From Enterococcus villorum (GTDB lineage: Bacteria; Bacillota; Bacilli; Lactobacillales; Enterococcaceae): 64,000 nt of DNA. This document shows positions 26,661 through 34,534 of the stretch, piece after piece. Position numbers and translations under genes: made by a program. The stretch is from the NCBI RefSeq assembly GCF_007990225.1, contig NZ_BJWF01000003.1, positions 112,762-176,761 of the forward strand. The letters run 5' to 3'. The notes under the pieces are model-generated. The model saw only the letters and a list, made by a program, of their open reading frames with translations, did no database searches and was not told the DNA's origin. Each line of letters opens with the position of its first letter. The first letter of the stretch is position 1.

Positions 26661-28457
26661 TCAAGCAATTTGCAATACGTCCACTTTAAATTGTTCTTCG
26701 ACATATTTTGCATAGGTATCATGTTTTTGAACCAGTTCATCATGCTTGCCTGAGCCTGTTACTTTTCCTTTTTCAATAAAGTAAATTCTGTCTGAATCCA
26801 CAATTGTTGATAATCGATGAGCAATAACAAGAGTCGTACGCCCTTTCATCAAATTTGTCAAAGCTTGTTGAACTTTTGCTTCTGATTCAGAATCAAGACT
26901 TGCTGTTGCTTCGTCTAGCATTAAAACTTTTGGATTTCTAAGAAACGCTCGTGCAATTGCTAGCCGTTGGCGTTGACCACCAGAAATTTTTGTTCCACGT
27001 TCTCCCACTTCTGTATCTAATCCTTGAGGCATATCTTCTACAAATTTACGGGCATATGCTAATTCTAAAACTTCCCAAAGTTTTTCATCTGAAAATTCTT
27101 CTTCAAGTCCATAGGTCAAATTATAACGAATTGAACCTGCCATAATAGCAGAATCTTGCGAAACATACCCAATTTGACTACGATAATTTGTTAGCTGAAT
27201 CTCTTCGATATTTGTTTCTCCAAATTTGATCGTTCCAGAAGTAGGTTGATAAAATCGCTCTAACAAACTAAAAGTCGTCGATTTCCCACCACCTGAAGGA
27301 CCAGCAAACGCAATGATTTCATTGGGTTTTGCTTCAAAAGAGATATTTGACAAAATAGTTTCGTTAGGAGTATCACTATAAGCAAAATCTACATTTGAAA
27401 CTGTTAACGTTTGATTAGCTAAATCAACTGTCTGACCAGATTCAAAATCTTCTGGTGTTTCATCCAATAGTTCTTGGACGCGACGTGTTGAACCTGCCGC
27501 TTTAGCCATTTCAGAAAATAATGTCGCAATGATGGGCATCGCTCCGATCAAATTAAATAGATACATCAAGAAACTCATTAACACACCAATCGTCATTGCT
27601 CCAATGGCAATTCGGTGCATGCCATATGCTAGTAAACCAAAGACCATGCTCATAAAAACCATCATCATAATGGGTTGCATAGCAGCGTCAAATACAGCTT
27701 CTTTCTTCCCGACATGAAACAAACGATCCACTTCATTTGCAGCACGTTCTTGCGCTTGCTTTTCGGCGTTAGATGTTTTAACTAAACGAATTTCTGAAAG
27801 TGTTTCGGTTGCGATCCCATTAAAATGACTCATGGCATCTTGACGAATATGGCTTACTTTTGAACCAAAAGACATTACTGGCACCATAAAAATGATAACT
27901 ACTGGAACTGCAATAACCATCGCAAGAGACATATGCCAGTCCATTTTGATCATCATATAAACTGTTCCAATCACAGTAATGACACTTGCAATCGTTTGTG
28001 GAAAAGTACCTGCAAGTAATTGTTTAACTTGTGTTGTATCATTGGTCACCCGACTCGCCATTTCTCCAGCTTTCACTGAATCAAAATAAGATACTTTGAG
28101 TATGGTCAATTGATTCCATAACCGTTTTCGCATATTCTGTATAACATTTTCTCCGAAGATGCCTAAGATAGTCCCACCAGTTGCAGAAACAATCGCTGAA
28201 AGGACAAATAATCCTACTACCTTTCCTAATAAAGAATAATCCACGCCTTGTTGAAAGTTATTCACTAAATTAGAAGCTAATTTTGGTACATAAACTTGAA
28301 CTGCTGACGAGCCTGCCAATAAAATCATACCAATTATCAGTAAATGATACTTAGGTTTGGTCTGTTTAATCAAACCAAAAAATTCTTTTAGCGAGAACTT
28401 CGTACCATCTTTTCTCACGGAAGCATTCATAGGTCTTCCGCCTCCACCTTGTGCCAT
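26661..28457 (-). CDS. ABC exporter, fused membrane and ATPase domains
   Basis: 598 aa half-transporter of the MsbA/LmrA (ABCB) type. Six membrane helices lie in about residues 35-330, then the nucleotide-binding domain has Walker A GPSGGGKST, Q-loop YVSQDSAIM, signature KISGGQRQRLAIARAF, Walker B VLMLDEATASLD and the H-loop VIAHRLST. The N-terminus MAQGGGGRPMNAS is glycine-rich. It forms a homodimer or pairs elsewhere; the substrate is unknown, possibly drugs or lipids. The start overlaps the marR stop by one base (TAATG). Confidence 0.92.
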   Translation of the reverse strand: MAQGGGGRPMNASVRKDGTKFSLKEFFGLIKQTKPKYHLLIIGMILLAGSSAVQVYVPKLASNLVNNFQQGVDYSLLGKVVGLFVLSAIVSATGGTILGIFGENVIQNMRKRLWNQLTILKVSYFDSVKAGEMASRVTNDTTQVKQLLAGTFPQTIASVITVIGTVYMMIKMDWHMSLAMVIAVPVVIIFMVPVMSFGSKVSHIRQDAMSHFNGIATETLSEIRLVKTSNAEKQAQERAANEVDRLFHVGKKEAVFDAAMQPIMMMVFMSMVFGLLAYGMHRIAIGAMTIGVLMSFLMYLFNLIGAMPIIATLFSEMAKAAGSTRRVQELLDETPEDFESGQTVDLANQTLTVSNVDFAYSDTPNETILSNISFEAKPNEIIAFAGPSGGGKSTTFSLLERFYQPTSGTIKFGETNIEEIQLTNYRSQIGYVSQDSAIMAGSIRYNLTYGLEEEFSDEKLWEVLELAYARKFVEDMPQGLDTEVGERGTKISGGQRQRLAIARAFLRNPKVLMLDEATASLDSESEAKVQQALTNLMKGRTTLVIAHRLSTIVDSDRIYFIEKGKVTGSGKHDELVQKHDTYAKYVEEQFKVDVLQIA

Positions 28458-29092
28458 TATTTTTTACGTCCTTTCTTCCAACCATCAAAACCACCAAAAT
28501 GACCATTCATTCGATGATCAAAACCGCCACGTCCAAATCCATCGAATCTGTTGAACCCACCAAAGCCACTACGTTCCATCATTTGTTCACGTGCCCGACC
28601 AAAATGAGCACTCATCGTATTGAATCGTTCCCAACGCTTGTCATCACCAAACACTTCGGCTAATTTTTCCTGAAATTCGGAACTACTAATATTTTCATTC
28701 ATCCGTTCAAGATAGCTATTTAATTGTCTCAATTCTTCTTCTGCAAAATCTTTAAACAAGACCTCTTTTAATGTCTGACTGATCGAACCATGTTCCGTTA
28801 AACTTTCTCGACCTTTATCTGTAATCTTTACTAAAGTGACGCGTGAATCCGTTGCTGATTTTTCTCGTATGACCGCACCAGCCTCTTCTAATTTTTTAAT
28901 GATTTGAGTCACGCTCGAAGGCTTAATATCAAGCACTTCAGCTATACGTCCTGCTGTTACATTTTCTTCGGTTACTAATATTTTCAATGTCTCAAATGCA
29001 TTGTCTGTTTTTTCTTCTACCTGATAAGCAAAAAGTAAAAACGGATGATGCGAGATTTCTAATAGATTTTCTAAAATTTCATTGTGATTCAT
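28457..29092 (-). CDS. MarR family transcriptional regulator with Gly/Phe/Arg-rich tail
   Basis: 211 aa, longer than the usual ~145. The winged-helix core spans about 1-140 (VTAGRIAEVLDIKPSSVTQIIKKLEEAGAV, then the wing KSATDSRVTLVKITDKG). After it comes a low-complexity tail rich in G, F, R and H (GFGGFNRFDGFGRGGFDHRM and so on), ending KKGRKK. It lies directly upstream of the exporter and most likely represses the pair. GGGAGG precedes the ATG. Confidence 0.9.
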   Translation of the reverse strand: MNHNEILENLLEISHHPFLLFAYQVEEKTDNAFETLKILVTEENVTAGRIAEVLDIKPSSVTQIIKKLEEAGAVIREKSATDSRVTLVKITDKGRESLTEHGSISQTLKEVLFKDFAEEELRQLNSYLERMNENISSSEFQEKLAEVFGDDKRWERFNTMSAHFGRAREQMMERSGFGGFNRFDGFGRGGFDHRMNGHFGGFDGWKKGRKK

Positions 29093-29436
29093 AAAACAAC
29101 CTCCCAGTTATTTATTTAGTTTATATCGATATCAACAAAATAAATTATAAACCATTTAATTAGTTTGTAAATAAAAAAACTAAATATTTATCGATAAATA
29201 TTTTATCTACTTAAAAGATAAAAAATAAAAGCCATTATTCTTACGTACAACGCATTGAGCTCTTCTGATAATTAATTTAAAAAAAGATCCGGTAACTCAG
29301 CAAAAATATAGTAGAAAATAAAACGAAATAGTACCTGCTTTTCTCCCTCTTTACAAAAGCAATTTGCGATGAATGTTCATTTTTCCCTCTATTTTCAATT
29401 TCCCCTGTTCTTTGATAAGAGAGCCTACACAAAAAT
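29093..29436. other. Promoter region of marR and intergenic stretch
   Basis: The first 110 bases hold the marR promoter and operator candidates. The rest, towards the PTS terminator, is AT-rich with no gene seen. Confidence 0.5.
29123..29203 (-). promoter_or_regulatory. marR promoter flanked by ATCGAT-centred palindromes
   Basis: On the minus strand TTTACA (29166-29171) and TATAAT (29144-29149) are 16 bp apart. A perfect 22-bp palindrome centred on ATCGAT (29182-29203) lies just upstream, and ATATCGATAT (29123-29132) lies just downstream. Both are plausible operators for the autogenous MarR regulator. Confidence 0.55.
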
Positions 29437-29481
29437 AAGCTCAGAATAACGATTGTTTCAACAGTTATTCCAAGCTTTTTG
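29437..29481 (-). terminator. Terminator of the PTS operon
   Basis: AAGCT..GAATAAC pairs with GTTATTC..AGCTT around a 13-nt loop. On the minus strand AGCTTATTTTTG follows. It lies 37 bases after the IIC stop. Confidence 0.65.
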
Positions 29482-29518
29482 AGAATACATAATAAAGAAG
29501 ATTTATTGTTTTATAAAT

Positions 29519-30907
29519 CTATTTTTCTTGAATCCTATTTGTTTCCACATTGCTATTTTTTGGTGCACGTTGATTGAGGATAATACTCGATAAAACCACA
29601 ATAACAAGGAAAGCAAGAATCGCAAAGATCAGTACAGTTTTTCCTTCTGCTCCTAACTTTCCTAGAATCAAGCCTGGGATCAAATAGTCCGTATCAGCAA
29701 ATGTCGACGAAGCAAGTTGTAAATTTCCTAGAACTGGAAAAATAAACAGCGGTAACCAGCTAATCAGTAGTCCGTTGAATGCAGATCCTAATATTGCTCC
29801 TCTTCTTCCGCCTGTTGCATTCCCAAATACACCAGAAGCTGCACCACAGAAAAAATGACCAACGACACCAGGAATAATTACGGTGGTTTTCAAGGCAATC
29901 ATTCCAAACATGGAGAGTGTTCCTACAAGAAAACTAACGAAAAATCCAATTAAAACGGCGTTAGGCGCATATGGAAAAACAATTGGTACATCCAATGCTG
30001 GTTTTGAGTTTGGCACAAGCTTTTTAGCAATTCCTTGAAATGCTGGTACAATTTCAGCCAATACCATACGAACACCTTGTAAAACGATCACAAAGCCTGC
30101 AGTAAATGTTCCTGCTTGGATCAAAGAAAAAATCACAGCGTTGTCACCATTACTTAATTCTTTTTCCACAAAAGATGGACCAGCAATTAAAGCAAGTGCA
30201 ACATACACAATTGACATTAATAACATGATTGATACAGTTGAATCTCTCAAAAAACCAAAACTTTTAGGAATCTTGATCGTTTCTGTTGAATGCGCTTTGT
30301 TGCCAAAAAATTTTCCAATCCAGCCACTTGTTGCATAACCAATATTTCCAGTATGTCCTAATGCCACTTGATCATTACCAGTAATTGACTTCATAAATGG
30401 TTGACAAAGTGCTGGAGTGATCGTTAATAAACATCCTTCAAAGATTCCACCAAGTAAAATCATCCAGAGAGAAGTTTCAAATCCTGCACTAATCAAGATG
30501 ACAGCTGTTAAACAAGATACATAAAGCATCGCTTGTCCAGTGAGGAAAATAAATTTATATCGTGTAAAACGTGCCAATAAAATGTTAACGATCATTCCCA
30601 CTAACATGATAAGTGCTGTTGGTGTACCAAATTGTTGCAAGGCAATTGCTACAACTGCTTCATTACTTGGAACCACCCCTTGTGTATGGAGTGCTGTCTG
30701 AAACATTGTAGCAAAAGGCGTTAATGATTGACTGATCAATCCCGCACCACCAATTAATACAAGAAAACCGATAAACGTTTTTATGGTTCCTTGAATGACT
30801 TCAGAAGCTTTTTTCTTTTGCAAAACTAATCCTAAAAAAGCAATCAGAGAGACTAATATCGACGGTTGACTGACAATCGAAACAAACAAATTCAAAACCG
30901 TATCCAT
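29519..30907 (-). CDS. PTS transporter subunit IIC, ascorbate (UlaA) type
   Basis: 462 aa, about eleven membrane segments. It resembles UlaA/SgaT: LIGGAGLISQSLTPFATMF, QQFGTPTALIML and the FCGAASGVFGNATGGRRGA loop. It takes up a sugar acid or related compound while IIB phosphorylates it. The start is the ATG at 30907 (MDTVLNLF), placed by GGAGGAG. No kinase, dehydrogenase or epimerase gene for the product is adjacent, so the substrate is unclear. Confidence 0.88.
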   Translation of the reverse strand: MDTVLNLFVSIVSQPSILVSLIAFLGLVLQKKKASEVIQGTIKTFIGFLVLIGGAGLISQSLTPFATMFQTALHTQGVVPSNEAVVAIALQQFGTPTALIMLVGMIVNILLARFTRYKFIFLTGQAMLYVSCLTAVILISAGFETSLWMILLGGIFEGCLLTITPALCQPFMKSITGNDQVALGHTGNIGYATSGWIGKFFGNKAHSTETIKIPKSFGFLRDSTVSIMLLMSIVYVALALIAGPSFVEKELSNGDNAVIFSLIQAGTFTAGFVIVLQGVRMVLAEIVPAFQGIAKKLVPNSKPALDVPIVFPYAPNAVLIGFFVSFLVGTLSMFGMIALKTTVIIPGVVGHFFCGAASGVFGNATGGRRGAILGSAFNGLLISWLPLFIFPVLGNLQLASSTFADTDYLIPGLILGKLGAEGKTVLIFAILAFLVIVVLSSIILNQRAPKNSNVETNRIQEK

Positions 30908-30936
30908 GGTTATCTTCTCCTCCATATGTGTATTTT

Positions 30937-31215
30937 TTATTCAATAATTGCTGCTACCTTTTCTTTTACTTCTTCTCCATCAATGATTGATTGAAGCGCA
31001 ATCAATTTTTCCTCAGGAATGGTGTATAATGTATCTTTTAAAGAATATTCGATAAAAAAATAATCCGCCATGTCATTTGACACACTACCAACATCCGTAT
31101 GACTCACTTCATATTGGTCTAATTCTTGTCCTAAATCTTGAAGTGCTTGTTTAATATTCATTTCCACCATGAAGCTTGTTCCTAAACCACTTTGACAAAC
31201 TGCTACGATTCTCAT
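30937..31215 (-). CDS. PTS subunit IIB, ascorbate type
   Basis: 92 aa, a small cytoplasmic phosphocarrier. The phosphorylated cysteine is Cys8 in AVCQSGLGTSFM. It relays phosphate from the IIA domain (here on the regulator) to the sugar in IIC. It lies between the IIC and regulator genes with short gaps. Confidence 0.88.
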   Translation of the reverse strand: MRIVAVCQSGLGTSFMVEMNIKQALQDLGQELDQYEVSHTDVGSVSNDMADYFFIEYSLKDTLYTIPEEKLIALQSIIDGEEVKEKVAAIIE

Positions 31216-31217
31216 AA

Positions 31218-33236
31218 TTATTCGTCTCCTTTTTTAATGATCTTTCTAATTTCTTCCGTGGATTGTGCATGCATTAATGCTTGTAAATTTTCTTTCTTTG
31301 ATAATAGTTTTGTAAGATTTGCTAATGCACGTAAATGGGCATCATTATCAATGGCTGCAAGACAAATAAATAATTGAACGGGATGTTTCTCGTCAAGTAA
31401 GTCTACTGGTTCATCTAATTTTAACAACGACATTCCCAATTCATTTACACCATCTTCTGGTCTTGCATGAGGTAAAGCAATACGGTCACCAATATAAATG
31501 AAAGCGCCATATTGATTCACGCGATCGATCATTGCTTCAATATAAGAAGTAGTGATTTTTTCTGTATCAAGTAATGGTTTTGCAGCTAACGTGATCGCTT
31601 CCTTCCAATTCACTTGTTTTGGGACCAGCTGAATCATTTCTGGCGTGATTAATTGTGATAACATAGGGCGACAATCCTCTTTTCTTTCAAATGACTTGTT
31701 TATTTTACGATTGATAATACGGTAAATTTTTTCTTCTTCTATTCCTTCATTTAAATGGATGTACGGCTTAATTGCATCAAAAATCTCTCTAGCTGTGGGT
31801 AAAGAGAAACCCGGAATCAACCATTCATTTTGTACCATATTGAGTAATTTGTTCTTTTCTAAATCACTCATAATGGGTTTGACAAGATAAATAGATTTCT
31901 TCAAAGACAACTGACTAATCTTAACAGTTGAAAAAATAATGTCATATGTTTCTTCATCAATTTCGTGTAACCGATCAATGGAATCCGTTTGAGTAAAGAA
32001 AAGTGTAGGGAATAAATGAGCTAATTCACTTTTTAATATCAAGGAAGAACTAATGCCACTCGGACATAAAATAATTGCCCGAATCCTTTTTTGTTGTGCT
32101 AATAAATTCGACTTACGAATTTCTCCACCAAATAGAATCGAAAAAAAGCCAATTTCTTCTTCTGGTATTTTTTTTCTGATGATTTTTTCAAACGGCTGCA
32201 AAGCTTTCTTTGTTAGTTCATAAATAGCGCCATACTGACTTTTTATTTGTTTAATCATTGGATTGGGTAAATAAAACCCGTAAACCATTCTGTAATAAGC
32301 TGGAACTAAGTGAAAATACAAATTATCAAATAGTTCTTTGAATGATTCAAATCTAACAGCGACAAGCGCCTCCATGCGATGAATGATCTCAGCTACACAA
32401 GAAAATAAAAATTCTTGGGACTGATCGTGAAGGTTTCCTTGTACAAATGTCATCAAACATCTTGAAAAAAATTGGGTTTCTTTTTCTGTTATTGGTGTTT
32501 CAATAATAGACGAAAGTACTTTTTTACTGATCGAAGCGGTTTCATTCGAGTGGATAATAGGCAACTCATCATACTCTTCCAAGCTGGAATCTCCAATTCT
32601 TTTTTTTGTTAATGAATAGAAAAATGCAAGTTCTTCCATTCTACTAGGTGCTAATTGAATCGTCGTACGAAGACAAGCATTAATAATTGCTTTTTTCACT
32701 TGTGCAACTAGTACAAAATCCATTGAAACTAGCCATAACAATACCCCAAATCGCCCACTTGTAGTTTGCAGTAGAGACGCCAAACGATTTTTTGCTTCTC
32801 TACGTAATTGAAACTCGCTTCCCAAAAGTGTAAAACCCCTTTTCCTTGAATAGAGCAACTGACAGTTTTCATTGCTTAACATTTCTCGTATTTTCTTGAT
32901 ATCTGATAGAATAGTCCCTTTGGAAACTTTTAAAAATTCTTGAAAATGAAAGACAGATAAACCTTCTTTTTCTGAGTAAACCATTAAATAAAGTAAATGA
33001 CTTCTTTCTTTCTCTGTATAAACAACTTCATATCTTGAAATTCCGAGAAACGTTTCCACCCATTCAATCGGTTTGATTTTCTCTAGCTTCACATAATGTT
33101 CGTTATAAGAACTACTAAAAGGAAGAAGTTGCTTTTTTACTTCATTCATTGGTTTCCCAATTATCGTTGAAGCTTCGGACCAAGTTATTTCTTTACCAGA
33201 GTAACTTTTGAGGAGATAAGTAATCATTTCATCCAC
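31218..33236 (-). CDS. PRD-containing transcriptional regulator fused to PTS IIA (ManR/LicR type)
   Basis: About 672 aa. N-terminal helix-turn-helix modules (LSVFHFQEFLKVSKGTILSDIKKI) come first, then two PTS regulation domains, a IIB-like domain with cysteine (IILCPSGISSSLIL, about 390-480), and a C-terminal IIA domain with the histidine in GDRIALPHARPEDG. It probably serves as both regulator and the missing IIA enzyme for the downstream IIB/IIC. The start is uncertain: AGGAGG abuts a GTG at 33248, so the GTG at 33236 (VDEMITYLL) or the ATG at 33227 is more likely. Confidence 0.88.
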   Translation of the reverse strand: MDEMITYLLKSYSGKEITWSEASTIIGKPMNEVKKQLLPFSSSYNEHYVKLEKIKPIEWVETFLGISRYEVVYTEKERSHLLYLMVYSEKEGLSVFHFQEFLKVSKGTILSDIKKIREMLSNENCQLLYSRKRGFTLLGSEFQLRREAKNRLASLLQTTSGRFGVLLWLVSMDFVLVAQVKKAIINACLRTTIQLAPSRMEELAFFYSLTKKRIGDSSLEEYDELPIIHSNETASISKKVLSSIIETPITEKETQFFSRCLMTFVQGNLHDQSQEFLFSCVAEIIHRMEALVAVRFESFKELFDNLYFHLVPAYYRMVYGFYLPNPMIKQIKSQYGAIYELTKKALQPFEKIIRKKIPEEEIGFFSILFGGEIRKSNLLAQQKRIRAIILCPSGISSSLILKSELAHLFPTLFFTQTDSIDRLHEIDEETYDIIFSTVKISQLSLKKSIYLVKPIMSDLEKNKLLNMVQNEWLIPGFSLPTAREIFDAIKPYIHLNEGIEEEKIYRIINRKINKSFERKEDCRPMLSQLITPEMIQLVPKQVNWKEAITLAAKPLLDTEKITTSYIEAMIDRVNQYGAFIYIGDRIALPHARPEDGVNELGMSLLKLDEPVDLLDEKHPVQLFICLAAIDNDAHLRALANLTKLLSKKENLQALMHAQSTEEIRKIIKKGDE

Positions 33237-33248
33237 AGCGCTGTTCAC

Positions 33249-33600
33249 CTCCTATTTGTATTCTAATATGCACATTTTTTAAATGCGAGATTTGTTTGGT
33301 ACAACATGCGTTTCCATTTTAAAAAAAATTATACTGAACTGCTAGTGAACTACCTCTACTTAGCTAAATCTAACATTTTTTAACGCTGGAAGTAGGAGTA
33401 ATTCACCATGAATAGTAGTACATCTCTCTCCTAACCCTTTCTAAAATGATTAACGACTAAACGAAATTAGGGATTAACTTAAATGTAGCTAACCAAAAAG
33501 AATGATTGAAGCAATTCCTTTTGTCATCTTCATTATTTACATATTGACTCTTATATTCAAATTTCAAATGAAAGTTCTGTTTGTTTTTTTTATTTCAAGG
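33249..33600. other. Intergenic region between the PTS regulator and the toxin locus
   Basis: AT-rich. A TATAAT on the minus strand (33328-33333) may be the -10 of the PTS operon, but its -35 is weak, as expected for a promoter needing an activator. No gene is seen. Confidence 0.4.
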
Positions 33601-33620
33601 GAATTATTTATGAGATGTGC

Positions 33621-33626
33621 TATACT
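33621..33626 (+). promoter_or_regulatory. Promoter (-10) of the Fst-type toxin mRNA
   Basis: TATACT with an upstream TGC forms an extended -10 (TGCTATACT). The -35 is poor. It is about 57 bp upstream of the toxin ATG, which leaves a structured leader containing GACGGTGGC (33649-33657). Confidence 0.55.
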
Positions 33627-33682
33627 CTTTGAGACAGTAAAGTTTAATGACGGTGGCGATTTCCAAGAAGGTGGTGGTGCTT

Positions 33683-33826
33683 ATGGATGTAAGTACTAAA
33701 ATCTACGAAAGGAGTAGCCTTTTGTCCGCATACGAGACAATTCAAATCATTCTTGGCTTTGGTATGTTTACCATTTCTTTGATTGGTTTGGTTGTGTCCA
33801 TGCTTAAACACGACAAAAAGAAATAA
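33683..33826 (+). CDS. Fst/holin-like type I toxin peptide
   Basis: A 47-codon gene: MDVSTKIYERSSLLSAYETI, one membrane helix (IILGFGMFTISLIGLVVSML), then a charged tail KHDKKK. This is the putative holin-like toxin (Fst/par) family common in enterococci, whose members start M-N/D-V-S-T-K-I-Y-E-R. Fst-type peptides damage the membrane and are silenced by a small antisense RNA. The ATG at 33683 is preceded by AAGGTGG; a TTG at 33722 with GGAGT ahead would give a shorter form. The surrounding RNA signals support a functional locus. Confidence 0.85.
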   Translation: MDVSTKIYERSSLLSAYETIQIILGFGMFTISLIGLVVSMLKHDKKK

Positions 33827-33935
33827 CCGTCACTTTAGCAGGTGCACACGGTTATTTCAAATTAAATAATTCTATCTGCCACCGTCTTTAGCGGTGCTGT
33901 CAAAGGGAACTGTTGACACAGTTCCTTTTTTCATA
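33815..33935 (-). ncRNA. Antisense antitoxin RNA (RNA II-like) of the Fst locus
   Basis: On the minus strand TTGAAT (33963-33968), an 18-bp spacer and TATAAT (33939-33944, extended by TGC) should start an RNA near 33932. It would end after the hairpin AAATAACCGT / ACGGTTATTT (33821-33857), which is followed on this strand by CTTTTTG. That gives a transcript of about 115 nt, antisense to the toxin mRNA 3' part. GCCACCGTC (33878-33886) puts the same GACGGTGGC motif in this RNA as in the toxin mRNA leader, the direct-repeat arrangement of par loci. The exact ends are inferred. Confidence 0.75.
33902..33931 (+). terminator. Terminator of the toxin mRNA
   Basis: GGAACTGT / ACAGTTCC with a TGAC loop is followed by six T residues. 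It ends the plus-strand toxin transcript. Its position overlaps the expected start of the antisense RNA. Confidence 0.85.
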
Positions 33936-33968
33936 TTCATTATAGCACACCTTGTTTCGGCTATTCAA

Positions 33969-34292
33969 TTTTCAAATGAAAAACGAATAAAAAGATGCTT
34001 TTTTTATGTTCAAATTTCTCAATTTCAACTGGTTCAAGTAGTTGATCGTAATGGGAATTGTTTTTCTAAAATTGGAAATTTTAGATGAAACAACCTATTC
34101 TTCTAAACATTCCCATTTAATTTATCTACCTTTTTCTATCAGAAATTATCACAGCAAGTTATTTTTTACTCAACTCATCACGCTAACTCTATTTCTACCT
34201 TTTTATAACTCTTCTATCTTTCTCAAAATACCAATGTTTTTTCTAATTTTTCTTTGGTAGAAATCTCTGGTAGAAAAAATAAAGTAACATAA
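33969..34292. other. AT-rich stretch without a supported gene
   Basis: Two overlapping plus-strand frames occur here but neither has a ribosome site or recognisable protein. A short direct repeat TGGTAGAAAT/TGGTAGAAAA occurs near 34255-34280. Confidence 0.4.
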
Positions 34293-34316
34293 AAAAAGCG
34301 CCTAAAAAGACGCTTT
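34293..34316 (-). terminator. Terminator downstream of potD
   Basis: AAAGCG / CGCTTT pairs around a 10-nt loop and is followed on the minus strand by TTTTTTATG. The plus side also ends in TTTT. It is the likely end of the pot operon transcript. Confidence 0.65.
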
Positions 34317-34348
34317 TGGTAGAAATTGGAAAACTGAGACGAGAGGTT

Positions 34349-34454
34349 GTGAATGAACCGTACAGCTTCAAGCATTAAAGAGAGATTTCGTAAAATAGCC
34401 TTTCATATTTTTCGAAATTTCGCTTTAATTTCGAAGGAGCTGGTTCATGAACAC
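34349..34454. repeat. Long imperfect hairpin downstream of potD
   Basis: A segment of about 106 bases folds on itself. The left arm carries ATGAACC..CAGCTTC..ATTAAAG..GATTTCG and the right arm carries CGAAATT..CTTTAAT..GAAGGAGCTG..GGTTCAT, with small bulges. It lies between potD and its terminator. It could be an RNA stability element, a structured RNA or a small non-coding repeat. Confidence 0.55.
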
Positions 34455-34534
34455 CGTTTTTTCAGCTATAGAAATGATGAACATTCTTAAGATTCAGACT
34501 TTTCAAAATTCCCCATTTTTATTGAGTTTTAGCT

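Noticed and set aside
33894..34260. Two plus-strand frames right of the toxin locus
   Set aside because: They start inside the terminator/antisense promoter, lack ribosome sites and look like AT-rich noise.
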